Source: an uncultured bacterium (lineage in GTDB: Bacteria; Nitrospirota; Thermodesulfovibrionia; Thermodesulfovibrionales; Dissulfurispiraceae). Taken from it: DNA of 46,318 nt. Where the stretch lies: assembly GCA_937949555.1 (NCBI GenBank), contig CALEDV010000039.1, positions 1-46,318 of the forward strand. Direction: 5' to 3'. Positions 1 through 8,768 of the stretch are shown in pieces (the first letter of the stretch is position 1; every line of letters begins with the position of its first letter). The notes below the pieces were generated by a model. The model was given only the letters and a program-made list of their open reading frames with translations, searched no databases and had not been told where the DNA came from. A program made the translations under genes and the position numbers.

Positions 1-92
1 TCAATATACTTAGTTGTCGGTAGCATGTTTGTCACCAATATATCTATAAAACCCTTCTCTGTCATCAAGCTCTGTTTGCCTTCTTCCACCAT
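1..92 (-). CDS. Partial CDS, N-terminus only, unknown product
   Basis: An ATG at 92 on the minus strand is preceded by a strong Shine-Dalgarno (AAGGAGG, 8 nt spacing), and the frame stays open to the window edge. The visible 30 residues begin MVEEGKQSLM and continue with a helix-like stretch (GFIDILVTNM). No motif identifies the family. It may be the last member of the arsR-tolC-RND unit upstream, although a roughly 340-bp gap separates it from the zinc-ribbon gene. The gene itself is likely because of the ribosome site; the function is unknown. Confidence 0.55.
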   Translation of the reverse strand, partial: MVEEGKQSLMTEKGFIDILVTNMLPTTKYI

Positions 93-436
93 TAGCCTAA
101 CCTCCTTTTTAAGAGATTCTTGCCCTGTATTATATCAAATCCTGTACCCTTTCTCCTTACCCTATCATTGCTGGCACGGTAAAGCAGTAGTTCCTTTTAT
201 GATTCTACACGCCCTCGGTTTTATGTAGGGGGGCAATAATCGTTCTGCCTTTTATTATGTGCCCTTATCTTGTTCCGAATATGACTGGGCAAGGCCCCTA
301 ATAACTGGTTGATATAGTTAAGTATCCTTAAAGGTCTCTTTGTAACCACCATAATTTGAGCATCAGAGTAGTAGAGAAGTAGAGCAGCAGGTTTTATCAA
401 TAATGAAGAATTGACCCCTTTGGCACTTTTTAAACC
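93..436. other. Intergenic stretch, no convincing gene
   Basis: About 340 bp between the partial gene and the zinc-ribbon gene. One minus-strand reading frame (352 to 221, 43 residues, starting MVVTKRPLRI) is open but lacks a Shine-Dalgarno and resembles nothing I recognise. It could be a decayed fragment. No terminator with a U-tract and no clear promoter was found here. Confidence 0.4.
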
Positions 437-604
437 CTAATAAGGACTACAGCAACTACATAAGATGGGGTCCTCAGGGTCTGTCATCTCACGCACCCTA
501 TCAGAGTTACATACTGGACAGGTCACTTCCTCTTTGAGGCCCTCTTCTGAAAGGTCCTCAATAAAATATGCACCACAGTCAATACATATATAGTCTACCT
601 TCAC
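437..604 (-). CDS. Small zinc-ribbon protein (55 aa)
   Basis: This short gene starts with GTG at 604, preceded by an AGGAGG-type ribosome site, and ends in TAG at 437. The protein has two CxxC pairs (CIDC at residues 7-10, CPVC at 29-32) separated by an acidic linker, which is the pattern of a rubredoxin-like or zinc-ribbon knuckle. It ends in a second cysteine cluster (CSCC, residues 49-52). It follows the DUF2892 membrane gene on the same strand, with a hairpin at 633-658 between them, so it may be the tail of the exporter operon. It probably binds zinc or iron. The partner and role are unknown. The gene call is fairly secure because of the start signal and the paired cysteines. Confidence 0.65.
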   Translation of the reverse strand: MKVDYICIDCGAYFIEDLSEEGLKEEVTCPVCNSDRVREMTDPEDPILCSCCSPY

Positions 605-632
605 AAAGGAGACCTCCTGTATAAGGCTTGTT

Positions 633-658
633 GGAGGGTGGCCCTGATGTCGCCCTCC
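633..658. other. Perfect 10-bp hairpin between two small genes
   Basis: GGAGGGTGGC pairs with GTCGCCCTCC (including G-U pairs) around a 6-nt loop. It lies between the DUF2892 gene and the zinc-ribbon gene. There is no U-tract on either strand, so an intrinsic terminator is doubtful. RNA processing, or attenuation between the two genes, is possible. Confidence 0.4.
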
Positions 659-804
659 CTTTAGTTGTTATCAATTTTAGCAACTGTAAATAAGCCCCTA
701 CTTTTGGCCTTAATAAAAATATTGCCGCCATCTTTTGAGCCTGCAACCACATTGACCTGTCCAACCCCTTAACTTGAGGCATAGTTGCCACGACTGCAAA
801 AATA

Positions 805-1026
805 TCACTGAATCCTTGATCTAAAGCCGAGCTTATGCAGTATATTTGCCATTAGGCAAAAGCCCGTTAAGGCAAAGATCAGTAGATTGATGCCAACCAA
901 TGCAGTCAGTATAAGCCAGTATGGGCTGTGTAGCCAGGTCAGCAGGGCGCTCAATGAGGCAAAGAGACCCGCCACAAGCCAGATTACCCTTTCAAGGTAC
1001 CATGAATCAGTTTTGGCAATATACAT
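805..1026 (-). CDS. DUF2892 (YgaP-type) inner-membrane protein
   Basis: The 73-residue protein has two hydrophobic helices (about residues 14-31 and 36-57) and the family-typical ERVIWLVAG start and LTGFCLMANILHKLGF end. The conserved FCxxxxIL motif matches the DUF2892 membrane domain, found alone or fused to rhodanese in YgaP. The start ATG at 1026 has a good ribosome site (AGGGAGGA). It lies 35 bp after the RND pump gene on the same strand and is probably co-transcribed. DUF2892 proteins often accompany rhodanese or metal-resistance genes; their molecular role is not established. Confidence 0.8.
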   Translation of the reverse strand: MYIAKTDSWYLERVIWLVAGLFASLSALLTWLHSPYWLILTALVGINLLIFALTGFCLMANILHKLGFRSRIQ

Positions 1027-1061
1027 GATTAATTCCTCCCTATTTAGAAATATTTAAGGCA

Positions 1062-4000
1062 TTATCTCTCAGGACATTGCTTGTTCCTGAAAAATTCATA
1101 ATAAAAAAGTGGCACTGCCACCAAAGTAAGTCCTGTAGCTGCCACTGCTCCAAACATCATTGCTATGGCAAGTCCCTGAAAGATAGGATCAAAGAGCATC
1201 ACAAAGGAACCCACTACTACAGCAGCAGCTGTTAGCACAATAGGTCTAAACCTTACAGCCCCTGCCATGATAATCGCATTCTTCAAATCACCGGTATTTC
1301 TCCACTCCATCTCAATAAAATCAACTAAAAGTATCGAGTTTCTAACGATGATGCCTGAGAGGGCAATAAAACCTATCATAGAAGTGGCTGTGAAAAAGGC
1401 TCCAAAGATCCAATGCCCTGGAAGTATACCCACAAGGGTTAAAGGGATTGGCGCCATTATTATTAAAGGGGTAACAAAGTTTCTAAACCATGCCACAACC
1501 AATACATAAATAAGCACTAATACGGCTCCAAAGGCTATCCCAAGATCCCTAAAGACCTCAATGGTGATATGCCATTCACCATCCCATTTCATTGCATACC
1601 TGTCTTCAAGCCAGGGTTGCACTGAGTTATATTGCCTTAACTCATAACCTTCCTTTAGAGGTAGCTTTTCTATTGCCTCCTTCATCTTCATTATCACATA
1701 TACAGGACTTTCCTCAGTGCCTGCCACATCACCTATAACATATGTAACCCTCTTGAGGTTCTTCCTATATATAGTCTTTTCCTCAAGCCCTTCTTTTACC
1801 CTGACCAGTTCCGATAAACTTACCATAGAACCAGAGGGGGAAGGCAGGACAATTGTCCTTAGTTCATCAATGGAAGCCCTCTTCTCTAAGGGCATCCTGA
1901 GTGTTATTTCTAAGGGTTCTTTCTCCTGTTCGCTGTGCACTAATCCAAAACCCATGCCATTTAGCATTATATTCAGGGTTTGTGCGATGCTTTCAACAGC
2001 GATTCCATGAAGTCCTGCCTTTTCCCTATCCACCTCAAAAAGGATCTTTTTTTGGTTATCCTCCACATACCAGTCCACATCTACCACTCCGTCGGTTTTC
2101 AAAAATATGTTTTTGATCTCCCTTGCAATCTCAATCTGTCTTTCTGTATCAGGCCCGTATATTTCAGCCACAAGGGTACTTAGTACTGGAGGACCAGGTG
2201 GAATCTCTGCTATTTTTATACTAGCACCATACTTATCGCCAATAGCCTTAAGGGGAGCACGCAACCGTTTTGCAATATCATGACTCTGCTCACTCCTATT
2301 CCCCTTTGCGACAAAATTGACCTGTATGTCTGCCACATTGCTCCCTGATCTTAAGAAATAATGCCTCACTAAACCATTAAAGTTATAGGGCGCAGAGGTG
2401 CCTGCATAGGTTTGAAAGTCCGAAACCTCAGGCACCCTCTTGAGGTATTCTCCCATTTCTCTCGTCAAAGCAGCGGTTTCCTCAAGGGTTTTCCCCTCAG
2501 GCATATCTATTATTACCTGCAACTCGCTCTTATTATCAAAGGGGAGCATCTTGACAGTTACCTTCTTCAAGGGCACAAGCAATACTGCGAGCAAAAGTAC
2601 AAATCCTACACAGGCAAGGGCAATAAATCTCTTTATTCTGTTATCTATAAAGGGAGTTAAGGCCCTTTTATAGAATGCCTTCATCGCCTTGCCTTCCTCA
2701 TGGTCACCCTCTGACTGTTTTGTCCTTTTTAAGACTATATAGCCGAGCCATGGGCTCACAATGAATGCTACAAGCAGAGAAAATAACATTGCAGCAGAGG
2801 CTCCTACGGGAATAGGACGCATATAAGGCCCCATGAGACCAGACACAAAAGCCATTGGTAAAAGGGCTGCAATTACAGTAAAGGTTGCAAGGATCGTTGG
2901 ATTACCAACCTCATCAACCGCCTCCACGGCAGTATCAGGATCAACCTTTCGCATCTTAAAGTGCCTATGGATGTTCTCCACCACTACTATAGCGTCATCC
3001 ACCAATATACCAATGGAAAATATCAGGGCAAAGAGCGTAACCCTATTTAGGGTGTAGCCGTAAAGATAATTTATAAGTAGGGTGAGTGCAAGGGTTACTG
3101 GGACAGCCACAGCCACCACTATAGATTCCCTCCAGCCAAGGGCAAGGGCAATCAGTACAATGACAGATATGGTGGCAATTAGCATATGTTCTAAGAGTTC
3201 ATCAGACTTTTCTTTGGCTGTCTCGCCATAGTTTCGCGTTACTGTTATATTTATATCATTAGGTATAAGGCTGGTTTTCAATGCCTCTACCTTCCTAATA
3301 GCCTCCTTTGCTACATAACTGGCATTGGCACCCTTCTTTTTAGATACCCCTATCGTTACCGCCTCATATTGACCTTCAGTAGATTGGCTTTTTATGCCCT
3401 TTTTATGAGCAGACTGCCCCAACCCCATAAACACATAGCTCGCAGGCTCCTCAGGACCATCAACTAAAGAGGCCACATCTCTCAAATAAACCGGCCTTCC
3501 CTCATAGACAGCAACAACAACCCTTCCTAAATCCTCTGCATCCTTTATAAAGGCACCAGTCTCCACGAGTAGTTCTCTATTAGATGACGGAAAGGCTCCA
3601 GAGGGCAGGTTAAAGTTGCCCCTTTGTAAAGCCCCTGCAATCTGAAGTGCGGAGATATTGTATGCCCTCAATCTCTGCGGGTCGAGGCTTATCCTAACCT
3701 GTCTCTTCTGTCCGCCAATGACTGAAAACTCTGAGACATCCTTGTCCTTTTTTATCTCATCACAGATAGTATTTGCGATCCTTCTTAGCTCATACCCAGA
3801 ATACTGCGTATTTTCACTCCAGAGGGTTAGCGCCAATACAGGGACATCATCAATTGACTTAGGCTTTACTAAGGGCTTAGATACCCCAGGAGGAATTCTA
3901 TCGTAATTGGACATAAGTTTGTTGTGAAGATTGACCAAACTATCCTCCATATTTTCACCTACATAAAAACGAACAATGGTTAGATTAAAACCTGGCTTAA

Positions 4001-4268
4001 CTATGGAATAAATATACTCTACACCCTTGATTTCCCAAAGCAGCTTTTCCATTGGGCGAGTAACCCGTTCTTCCACTTCTTTCGGACTTGCACCAGGGTA
4101 AGTAACGATTACATCAATCATAGGGACTACTATTTGTGGTTCTTCCTCCCTGGGAGTTACAAAAAGCGCAAAAACTCCTAAAAGCAGAGAGGCTATTACG
4201 ATAAGGGGAGTTAGCTTTGAGTTTATAAAGGCATGGGCTATCTTTCCAGAGATACCTATCTTGCTCAT
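1062..4268 (-). CDS. RND efflux pump, inner-membrane permease (AcrB/CusA superfamily)
   Basis: At 1068 residues this is full length for a proton-driven RND permease. The first TM helix (about 20-37) is followed by the periplasmic porter sequence with [12 protein letters not shown], typical of the family. TM4 carries the proton-relay aspartate pair in ILVDDAIVV (D424, D425). A second half repeats the layout and ends in a hydrophobic block. The ATG overlaps the stop of the membrane-fusion gene by 4 bp, so translation is coupled. A loop around residues 280-300 ([19 protein letters not shown]) looks like a small insertion. The ArsR regulator upstream suggests induction by a metal, metalloid or reactive compound. 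The substrate cannot be read from sequence; I see no CusA-type methionine triad with certainty. Confidence 0.93.
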   Translation of the reverse strand: MSKIGISGKIAHAFINSKLTPLIVIASLLLGVFALFVTPREEEPQIVVPMIDVIVTYPGASPKEVEERVTRPMEKLLWEIKGVEYIYSIVKPGFNLTIVRFYVGENMEDSLVNLHNKLMSNYDRIPPGVSKPLVKPKSIDDVPVLALTLWSENTQYSGYELRRIANTICDEIKKDKDVSEFSVIGGQKRQVRISLDPQRLRAYNISALQIAGALQRGNFNLPSGAFPSSNRELLVETGAFIKDAEDLGRVVVAVYEGRPVYLRDVASLVDGPEEPASYVFMGLGQSAHKKGIKSQSTEGQYEAVTIGVSKKKGANASYVAKEAIRKVEALKTSLIPNDINITVTRNYGETAKEKSDELLEHMLIATISVIVLIALALGWRESIVVAVAVPVTLALTLLINYLYGYTLNRVTLFALIFSIGILVDDAIVVVENIHRHFKMRKVDPDTAVEAVDEVGNPTILATFTVIAALLPMAFVSGLMGPYMRPIPVGASAAMLFSLLVAFIVSPWLGYIVLKRTKQSEGDHEEGKAMKAFYKRALTPFIDNRIKRFIALACVGFVLLLAVLLVPLKKVTVKMLPFDNKSELQVIIDMPEGKTLEETAALTREMGEYLKRVPEVSDFQTYAGTSAPYNFNGLVRHYFLRSGSNVADIQVNFVAKGNRSEQSHDIAKRLRAPLKAIGDKYGASIKIAEIPPGPPVLSTLVAEIYGPDTERQIEIAREIKNIFLKTDGVVDVDWYVEDNQKKILFEVDREKAGLHGIAVESIAQTLNIMLNGMGFGLVHSEQEKEPLEITLRMPLEKRASIDELRTIVLPSPSGSMVSLSELVRVKEGLEEKTIYRKNLKRVTYVIGDVAGTEESPVYVIMKMKEAIEKLPLKEGYELRQYNSVQPWLEDRYAMKWDGEWHITIEVFRDLGIAFGAVLVLIYVLVVAWFRNFVTPLIIMAPIPLTLVGILPGHWIFGAFFTATSMIGFIALSGIIVRNSILLVDFIEMEWRNTGDLKNAIIMAGAVRFRPIVLTAAAVVVGSFVMLFDPIFQGLAIAMMFGAVAATGLTLVAVPLFYYEFFRNKQCPER

Positions 4269-5338
4269 TGTTCCTTTGCTCCTGCAATGACTCCACCATC
4301 TACAACCTTATCAATGCCGCCAATAACTATTCTATCTCCTGCATTAAGACCAGAAAGAACCTCCACTGCATCGGCATATCTCTTGCCTTGTTTTATAAGC
4401 CTGTATGTTATTACCCCTTTGTTGTCCACGGTATAAAGCCCCATAAGCTGCCCCTTTTGCACTACTGATGCTGTAGGCGCCAAGAAAGTATCTCTCATAC
4501 CTATAGGTATCTTTACCCTTGCAAAGGAACCACTCCTTATGCCAGTTCCTGAGATTGGAATTTTCACTATAAAGGAGCGTGACTGCGGATCCACTGATTG
4601 AACCACCTCAGAGACCCTGCCTTTATACTCCCTATTTAATGAATCTACATATATATTTGCTAGCATGCCTGCCTTGATCTTTCCTGACAACCCCTCATCA
4701 ACTGCCACCTCTACATGATAGGAATCCGTCCCCTCTATAATAAAAAATGGCGCCCCTGGAACAGCCATCGACCCTGTATCAATCTTCTTAGATGAAACAA
4801 CACCCGATATGGGAGCCGTTATCCTACTAAAACCTTGATAAGTCTGAGCCTCTGCAAGCATAGCCTTTGCGCGTTCGTATTCCAATTCAGCTACCTTTTT
4901 CTGTGTCTCAATCTGGTCTAACTCCTGTCCAGACAAGGCCCTTTCATCATACATACCCTTATATCTTCTATATGTTATTTCCATTAGGGACCTGTTATGT
5001 GCTGCTGCTTCCACAGCCTTTTGAGCAGCCTTTACCCGTTCTGAGAGATCGTTGTCATCAATAGTCATAAGCAGTTGTCCCCTCTTAACTATCTCACCTT
5101 CTTTGACATTGATAGACCTTACTGATCCCATTATCCTCCCTGACACAGTGCTTATTTGCCGAGACTTAATAGTGCCTGTGGTTTCATAGAAATCCTCAAC
5201 CTTGGTAATCTGCACCTCCTGTGTTGTCAGACCTCTTACAACCTGTCTCTTTACCTCTGACTCTCCAGGTTTTACCTTGTCTTTACAACCAAATAAAAAC
5301 ACAGTACACATTGACAGGACCAAAAATTTCTTTATCAT
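4265..5338 (-). CDS. RND periplasmic adaptor (membrane-fusion lipoprotein)
   Basis: This is the adaptor linking the inner-membrane pump to the TolC channel. I place the start at the ATG at 5338, because AAAGGAGG sits directly upstream of it. A longer frame opens 9 codons earlier but lacks a ribosome site. The product (about 357 aa) begins with a lipoprotein signal ending in LFGC, so it should be anchored to a membrane by a lipidated cysteine. A helical hairpin (roughly residues 95-150) is flanked by lipoyl-like half-motifs, followed by beta-barrel and C-terminal domains with the usual [12 protein letters not shown] segment. Its stop overlaps the pump start (ATGA), and it lies 19 bp downstream of the outer-membrane gene. 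Confidence 0.92.
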   Translation of the reverse strand: MIKKFLVLSMCTVFLFGCKDKVKPGESEVKRQVVRGLTTQEVQITKVEDFYETTGTIKSRQISTVSGRIMGSVRSINVKEGEIVKRGQLLMTIDDNDLSERVKAAQKAVEAAAHNRSLMEITYRRYKGMYDERALSGQELDQIETQKKVAELEYERAKAMLAEAQTYQGFSRITAPISGVVSSKKIDTGSMAVPGAPFFIIEGTDSYHVEVAVDEGLSGKIKAGMLANIYVDSLNREYKGRVSEVVQSVDPQSRSFIVKIPISGTGIRSGSFARVKIPIGMRDTFLAPTASVVQKGQLMGLYTVDNKGVITYRLIKQGKRYADAVEVLSGLNAGDRIVIGGIDKVVDGGVIAGAKEQ

Positions 5339-5357
5339 GCTAAATCCTCCTTTATGT

Positions 5358-6695
5358 CTATTCAATTGCGAGTTCCTTTAGCAACAAACCACTTTCATAA
5401 TTAAGATTTGCAAGGTTTCTGTTAACTTCATTTTCTCTATAAATTAGATTTGCCCTTGCACTATCAAGACTCCCCTGGGCAGCAAGCAAATCCACAATAG
5501 GAGAAAGGGCATTTTCATATCTCATCTTAACAAGGCGGACTCCCTCCTTGGCGGATTCATAGGCCTTCTTTGCTATGTCAAGGTTTTTCAACGATTCCTG
5601 ATAACCCTGATAAGCCTCATATACCTTAAAGGAAACTAACCTCTTCATACCCTTATAATGTTCCTCAATCTGGTGTGCCTGATACTTTGCCTTGGTTCTC
5701 TCGTGACCCCTCTTTGAACCGTCAAATACATTCCATCTCAAAAAAGCCATCAATTGCCAACTGTCTCCTTCAGAGCCAAAGGGCTTTCTATGATCATTCC
5801 TTTGATAAGAACCTCCAACACCTATAATTGGATAATAGTCAGACTCAGCCAAGGCGATATTTTGTATCGCATTTTGCAGTTTTATATTCATTGACCTCAA
5901 ATCTCGCCTTAATTGCCCGTGGCTCTCGTAGTAATCTAAATCCTTTATTGCAAGAGACAATTTAGTATCATCGGTTTCTACTAAGTTGTCCAAACCCATC
6001 AATAAAGCCAACGCCCTCTTCGCTACATTAAGATTCTTTTCAGAAGTAACAACCCTCTGCTCTGCCTCTTTAAGGGCAGTCTCTGCCCGCAGAGTATCAG
6101 AGTAAAGACCAAGATTGTTCTTGTAACGCAATTGAGCTGTTCTGACATGCTCTCTTGACTCTTCAAGAGATTTTCTGCTTGCCTCGGCAAATTCTTTTGC
6201 ATTATTAACGCCCAAAAAAACCTCTATGACCTTCATGGCAATCTCTTCCTTCTTTTGCTTCAACTCCTCAACCTTTGCCTCAAGTTCCTTTTTGGACATT
6301 TCAAGACCAATAACAGCCTTCTTCACAAAAATAGGCTGTTCAAAGGCAAAGGAGGTCTGAAAATCGCTGATAGCCCTTGGGTTATTAAGGGAAGAAATCT
6401 CAAAATCATAGACCCCAAATCGGGATTGATTAAGCTTTGACATAAAGGAATAGACAGGATTGTTAGTCCTCATAAACCTTTCCTCAAATACAATCTTTGG
6501 CAATAGATAGCTCCTTGCAATGCCAACATCCTCACCCTGTGCCTCTGTTGCCATCCTCATTGCCTTCAGCTCATGGTTATTCTGTAATGCATATGAGATG
6601 GCCTCCCTAAGGGTCATCTTCGTGCCTGCAGCCATAGCATTGGAGCAGACAAAAAGGGTTAAAAACATAGATAGGCTAATGAACACAAGACGCAA
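5358..6695 (-). CDS. TolC-family outer-membrane efflux protein
   Basis: This is the outer-membrane channel of the tripartite exporter. The protein has a Sec signal peptide ending near NAMAA, then two repeats of long amphipathic helices typical of OEP/TolC (ALQNNHELKAMRMA near the start, ALSPIVDLLAAQGSLDSARANLI near the end). At about 445 residues it is normal for the family. Two starts are possible: GTG at 6704, or TTG at 6695. I prefer the TTG because the AGGGGG ribosome site lies 8 nt before it but abuts the GTG. It follows the ArsR gene by 32 bp and precedes the adaptor gene, so the order regulator-channel-adaptor-pump is one operon. Confidence 0.92.
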   Translation of the reverse strand: MRLVFISLSMFLTLFVCSNAMAAGTKMTLREAISYALQNNHELKAMRMATEAQGEDVGIARSYLLPKIVFEERFMRTNNPVYSFMSKLNQSRFGVYDFEISSLNNPRAISDFQTSFAFEQPIFVKKAVIGLEMSKKELEAKVEELKQKKEEIAMKVIEVFLGVNNAKEFAEASRKSLEESREHVRTAQLRYKNNLGLYSDTLRAETALKEAEQRVVTSEKNLNVAKRALALLMGLDNLVETDDTKLSLAIKDLDYYESHGQLRRDLRSMNIKLQNAIQNIALAESDYYPIIGVGGSYQRNDHRKPFGSEGDSWQLMAFLRWNVFDGSKRGHERTKAKYQAHQIEEHYKGMKRLVSFKVYEAYQGYQESLKNLDIAKKAYESAKEGVRLVKMRYENALSPIVDLLAAQGSLDSARANLIYRENEVNRNLANLNYESGLLLKELAIE

Positions 6696-6727
6696 TTTAT
6701 ACACCCCCTGTTATATTCTTTTTACAA

Positions 6728-7129
6728 CTACGGGCTAAGTCTGACCTTAGCACTACGCATGTATCTCCTGAACTTATCAAGGTCACAGTCCTTGTGCCTA
6801 CTCATAAACTCCTCGCATCGCCTGAGATTTTTAAGGTCTTTCCTGACCTCTGAACTCTCAGCCACAGACTCCTTGATTATAGACAGAAGCATCTCCTGAG
6901 GCCTTGATAACCTGCCTCTCAGCTTATAAAAAACGAGCTTGCCTTTACGCTTACCAGTAATGAAGCCCGCCCGCTGAAGTATATTAAGATTGCGAGAAAC
7001 CAAGGGTTGAGAGAGCTTCTGAATCTCAATAAGTTGACATACACATAGTTCTTGCATGGTAAGGAGCAACAGTGTCCTAAGCCTTGATTTGTCTGATAGC
7101 ACCTTAAAAAGACTTGTCAGATTTTGCAT
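6728..7129 (-). CDS. ArsR/SmtB-family transcriptional repressor
   Basis: The 133-residue protein has the ArsR winged-helix fold: helix start LFKVLSDKSRLRTL, recognition region SQPLVSRNLNILQRAG and beta-wing KRKGKLVFYKL. The metalloregulatory ELCVC motif is present (C29, C31), as in As(III)/Cd(II) sensors. Further cysteines lie near the C-terminus (RRCEEF, KDCDLD) and could complete a metal site. The protein is about 20-30 residues longer than minimal ArsR at the C-terminus. It heads the efflux operon and probably represses it through the palindrome covering its own start codon. The inducer is unknown; a soft metal or thiol-reactive agent is the reasonable guess. Confidence 0.9.
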   Translation of the reverse strand: MQNLTSLFKVLSDKSRLRTLLLLTMQELCVCQLIEIQKLSQPLVSRNLNILQRAGFITGKRKGKLVFYKLRGRLSRPQEMLLSIIKESVAESSEVRKDLKNLRRCEEFMSRHKDCDLDKFRRYMRSAKVRLSP

Positions 7130-7165
7130 AAATATATTTAAATATGTTTATATATAAAAAGTCAA
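7128..7165 (-). promoter_or_regulatory. Palindromic operator and promoter of the arsR-efflux operon
   Basis: Positions 7128-7151 form a 24-bp palindrome with only one mismatched pair (22 of 24 bases symmetric), all A/T-rich, of the kind bound by ArsR/SmtB proteins. A TTGACT -35 (7165-7160, minus) lies 17 bp before TTTAAA, which falls inside the palindrome. A transcript from there would begin at or next to the arsR ATG (7129), and no Shine-Dalgarno is visible. The message may therefore be leaderless and the operator would block polymerase directly. Confidence 0.6.
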
Positions 7166-7683
7166 GAGCAAAAAATCCACTATTTATGACGGGAGTAGAT
7201 AGGAGATAAAAGGATATGCCTCAAGGCAATCGATAAACATTTCAAGCTGATAGACTACACGAACATTACTGTATGAGGTGAAGGTCGATATTTGCCTTTT
7301 GCAAATAACCTTTGTTTATTACCAAGTCTTTGTCTCACAGCGAAGGTCGATCAGGTGTTAGTAAGGTTTCATTATAAAGCAGTTTTGCACACCCTAACAT
7401 TTCTATAGATAATCATTGGCTAACCTGTTCTTCACAAAAACAGACAAAGCGGTCCATTGAAAAGACTTTGTGCCCATATCCTCCTCAGTATAAGAGAACA
7501 CCTGCAACCGCAACTCACCTTCGTTGGGTTGCCTTGTTGCACCTTCATAGAGCAAAGAATGTCTCCCATACCACACTGCTTGGACGCTTAATCCTCCCTT
7601 TGCTCTGGGTCACAATAATTTTTGGAAATTCACTGATAAGCAATATAATAAGGAAGAGGTTTTTTAGAAGTTAATTAATCAAC
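7152..7683. other. Non-coding accessory stretch holding a diverged palindromic repeat
   Basis: There is no credible gene in these 530 bp. A 68-codon plus-strand frame (7468-7674) has no ribosome site and starts inside the repeat. The main content is repeat copy C (7208-7485), described separately. The arsR -35 box lies just to its left. Confidence 0.5.
7208..7485. repeat. Diverged palindromic repeat, copy C
   Basis: The left block at 7208-7227 (AGGATATGCCTCAAGGC) matches the left block of copy B at 45499 (AGGGTATACCTCAAGGC) at 15 of 17 positions. The right block at 7461-7485 (AAAGACTTTGTGCCCATATC) resembles the right block of copies A and B, and is an imperfect inverted copy of the left block. 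The interior is longer and unlike the others. It looks like a decayed member of the same family. Confidence 0.45.
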
Positions 7684-8421
7684 CTATAAAACCAGCACCG
7701 CGCACTCATCAGCAAGACCCCTGACATCTGGGTTTATCTGCTGACCTATCACTACCCCTATAGTCTCAAGCCCATAGGCCTTTGTAAACACCTTTGCCCT
7801 CCTGCTTGCCCTGTCTACATCAGTGACATCCACTGTAATGGATACCTCTGCTGCAAGCATTATCTCCTTACCACTGTCCTTCATCCTACCCTTCACTACT
7901 ACATCTATGTTTAATGCATCAAACCTCTCTTCATCGCTGATTATCCCCCTTTCATTTGCTTCATCAAGCATCTCCGCATATTGTTCAATGCTGATTGTCT
8001 TTACCCTCCTCAATAGGTTACCAAAAAATGCAGGAGCCTTCTCCCTTACCTTTCTCTCGAAACTCTCTCCCTTTAGCCCCCCTACATCATTTTTTAATAC
8101 CCCAACATCTCTCTTGAGCACCTCCACATCCTTTTTTAAGATCTCCACATCTTGTTTTAAGATCTCCACATCCTTTTTTAAGATCTCCACATCTTGTTTT
8201 AAGACCTCCACATCTTGTTTTAAGACCTCCACATCTTGTTTTAAGACCTCCACATCCTTTTTTAATGGCTTGAATTCATTCTCTACAAAATTATCAAACC
8301 TGCTCGGCAGCGATAGCAACTCCTCTGTAAGCACTAAGCGCCTCATCTCCTCACGCCACTGGGGGTTCTCCATAAGGGCATCTATGATGTCTTTAAAGGT
8401 TGTAATAACAAAGGTCTGCAT
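7684..8421 (-). CDS. DUF3782-like coiled-coil protein with nuclease-like C-terminal domain
   Basis: The protein has three parts. The first is an N-terminal helical part (KDIIDALMENPQW). The second is a regular heptad coiled coil, DVEVLKQ/DVEILKK repeated about ten times (residues about 55-115). The third is a C-terminal alpha/beta domain with D-x-V and AAEVSITVDVTDV motifs, reminiscent of DUF3782 and PD-(D/E)XK folds. I choose the ATG at 8421: an ATG 12 codons upstream exists, but a perfect TATAAT lies between them at 8434-8429, giving a near-leaderless transcript. The coil is encoded by 21-bp DNA repeats, so copy number can change. Catalytic activity is not shown by the sequence; the function is unknown. 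Confidence 0.75.
   Translation of the reverse strand: MQTFVITTFKDIIDALMENPQWREEMRRLVLTEELLSLPSRFDNFVENEFKPLKKDVEVLKQDVEVLKQDVEVLKQDVEILKKDVEILKQDVEILKKDVEVLKRDVGVLKNDVGGLKGESFERKVREKAPAFFGNLLRRVKTISIEQYAEMLDEANERGIISDEERFDALNIDVVVKGRMKDSGKEIMLAAEVSITVDVTDVDRASRRAKVFTKAYGLETIGVVIGQQINPDVRGLADECAVLVL
8122..8268. repeat. 21-bp tandem repeats (7 units) inside the coiled-coil gene
   Basis: CTCCACATC recurs exactly every 21 bp at 8122, 8143, 8164, 8185, 8206, 8227 and 8248, each followed by a near-identical YTKTTTTAAGAY block. Two degenerate units continue to the left. Each unit encodes one heptad (DVEVLKQ and variants), so gain or loss of units keeps the frame and changes the rod length by one heptad. 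Confidence 0.9.
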
Positions 8422-8428
8422 AAATGAG

Positions 8429-8434
8429 ATTATA
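8429..8434 (-). promoter_or_regulatory. -10 box of the coiled-coil gene, possible leaderless start
   Basis: TATAAT on the minus strand ends 7 nt before the ATG at 8421. No good -35 is visible 16-18 bp upstream (TGCAAA at best), so the promoter is only partly supported. Its position argues against the longer reading frame starting at 8457. Confidence 0.4.
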
Positions 8435-8545
8435 ACAAAAATCAAAAGACTTTGCATTCAGAGAGACCATGATCTGCTCCCCAAAAATAAGACAATTATG
8501 ATGTAGAAAGTTGCTAACATTTTTATTATAAAAGGAGGAACATAA

Positions 8546-8593
8546 ATGAGATCAAATAAATTCTCTGTTGACCAGATAACCAAGATCAGTTAA
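8546..8593 (+). CDS. 15-codon ORF with strong ribosome site (leader peptide or IS3 orfA remnant)
   Basis: AAAGGAGG followed at 9 nt by ATG opens a 15-residue frame (MRSNKFSVDQITKIS) that ends in TAA. The start resembles the first residues of IS3-family OrfA proteins (K/R-R-F-x-x-E/D-Q-I), so it may be the stump of a lost element. Alternatively it is a leader peptide for the haem-rhodanese gene 175 bp downstream. Both readings are speculative. Confidence 0.3.
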   Translation: MRSNKFSVDQITKIS

Positions 8594-8604
8594 GCAACAG
8601 GCTT

Positions 8605-8649
8605 TTTTGTTAACTAAATTTAACAAAATGTAAATATTTTGTTAAATTT
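8605..8649. promoter_or_regulatory. Operator-like array: three alternating TTTTGTTAA half-sites
   Basis: TTTTGTTAA occurs at 8605-8613, inverted at 8620-8628 and direct again at 8637-8645. The second and third are part of a perfect 14-bp inverted repeat (8616-8629 with 8636-8649, 6-nt spacer). The array lies 120 bp before the start of the haem-rhodanese gene. It is a good candidate for a repressor or activator site, or an RNA hairpin. The regulator is not identifiable from sequence. Confidence 0.5.
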
Positions 8650-8768
8650 TATATATAGATTTTTTGCATAGAATTGATTGCTAATATTTTTTTACATTGG
8701 CATCATTAGTGCGTAAAGTGTCGAACCTGCCCTCAGGCGGGCAATCTAAAAATAAGGGAGGTTTTTTA

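Noticed and set aside
579-791. 70-codon minus-strand frame
   Set aside because: It overlaps the better supported zinc-ribbon gene and contains the 633-658 hairpin; no ribosome site.
7468-7674. 68-codon plus-strand frame
   Set aside because: It begins inside repeat copy C, has no Shine-Dalgarno and no recognisable sequence.
8101-8268. Regular 21-bp repeats as a CRISPR array
   Set aside because: The repeats are contiguous with no spacers and encode in-frame heptads of the coiled-coil gene.
7823-8506. 227-codon plus-strand frame opposite the coiled-coil gene
   Set aside because: Low-complexity mirror of the heptad repeats; the minus frame has the meaningful domains.
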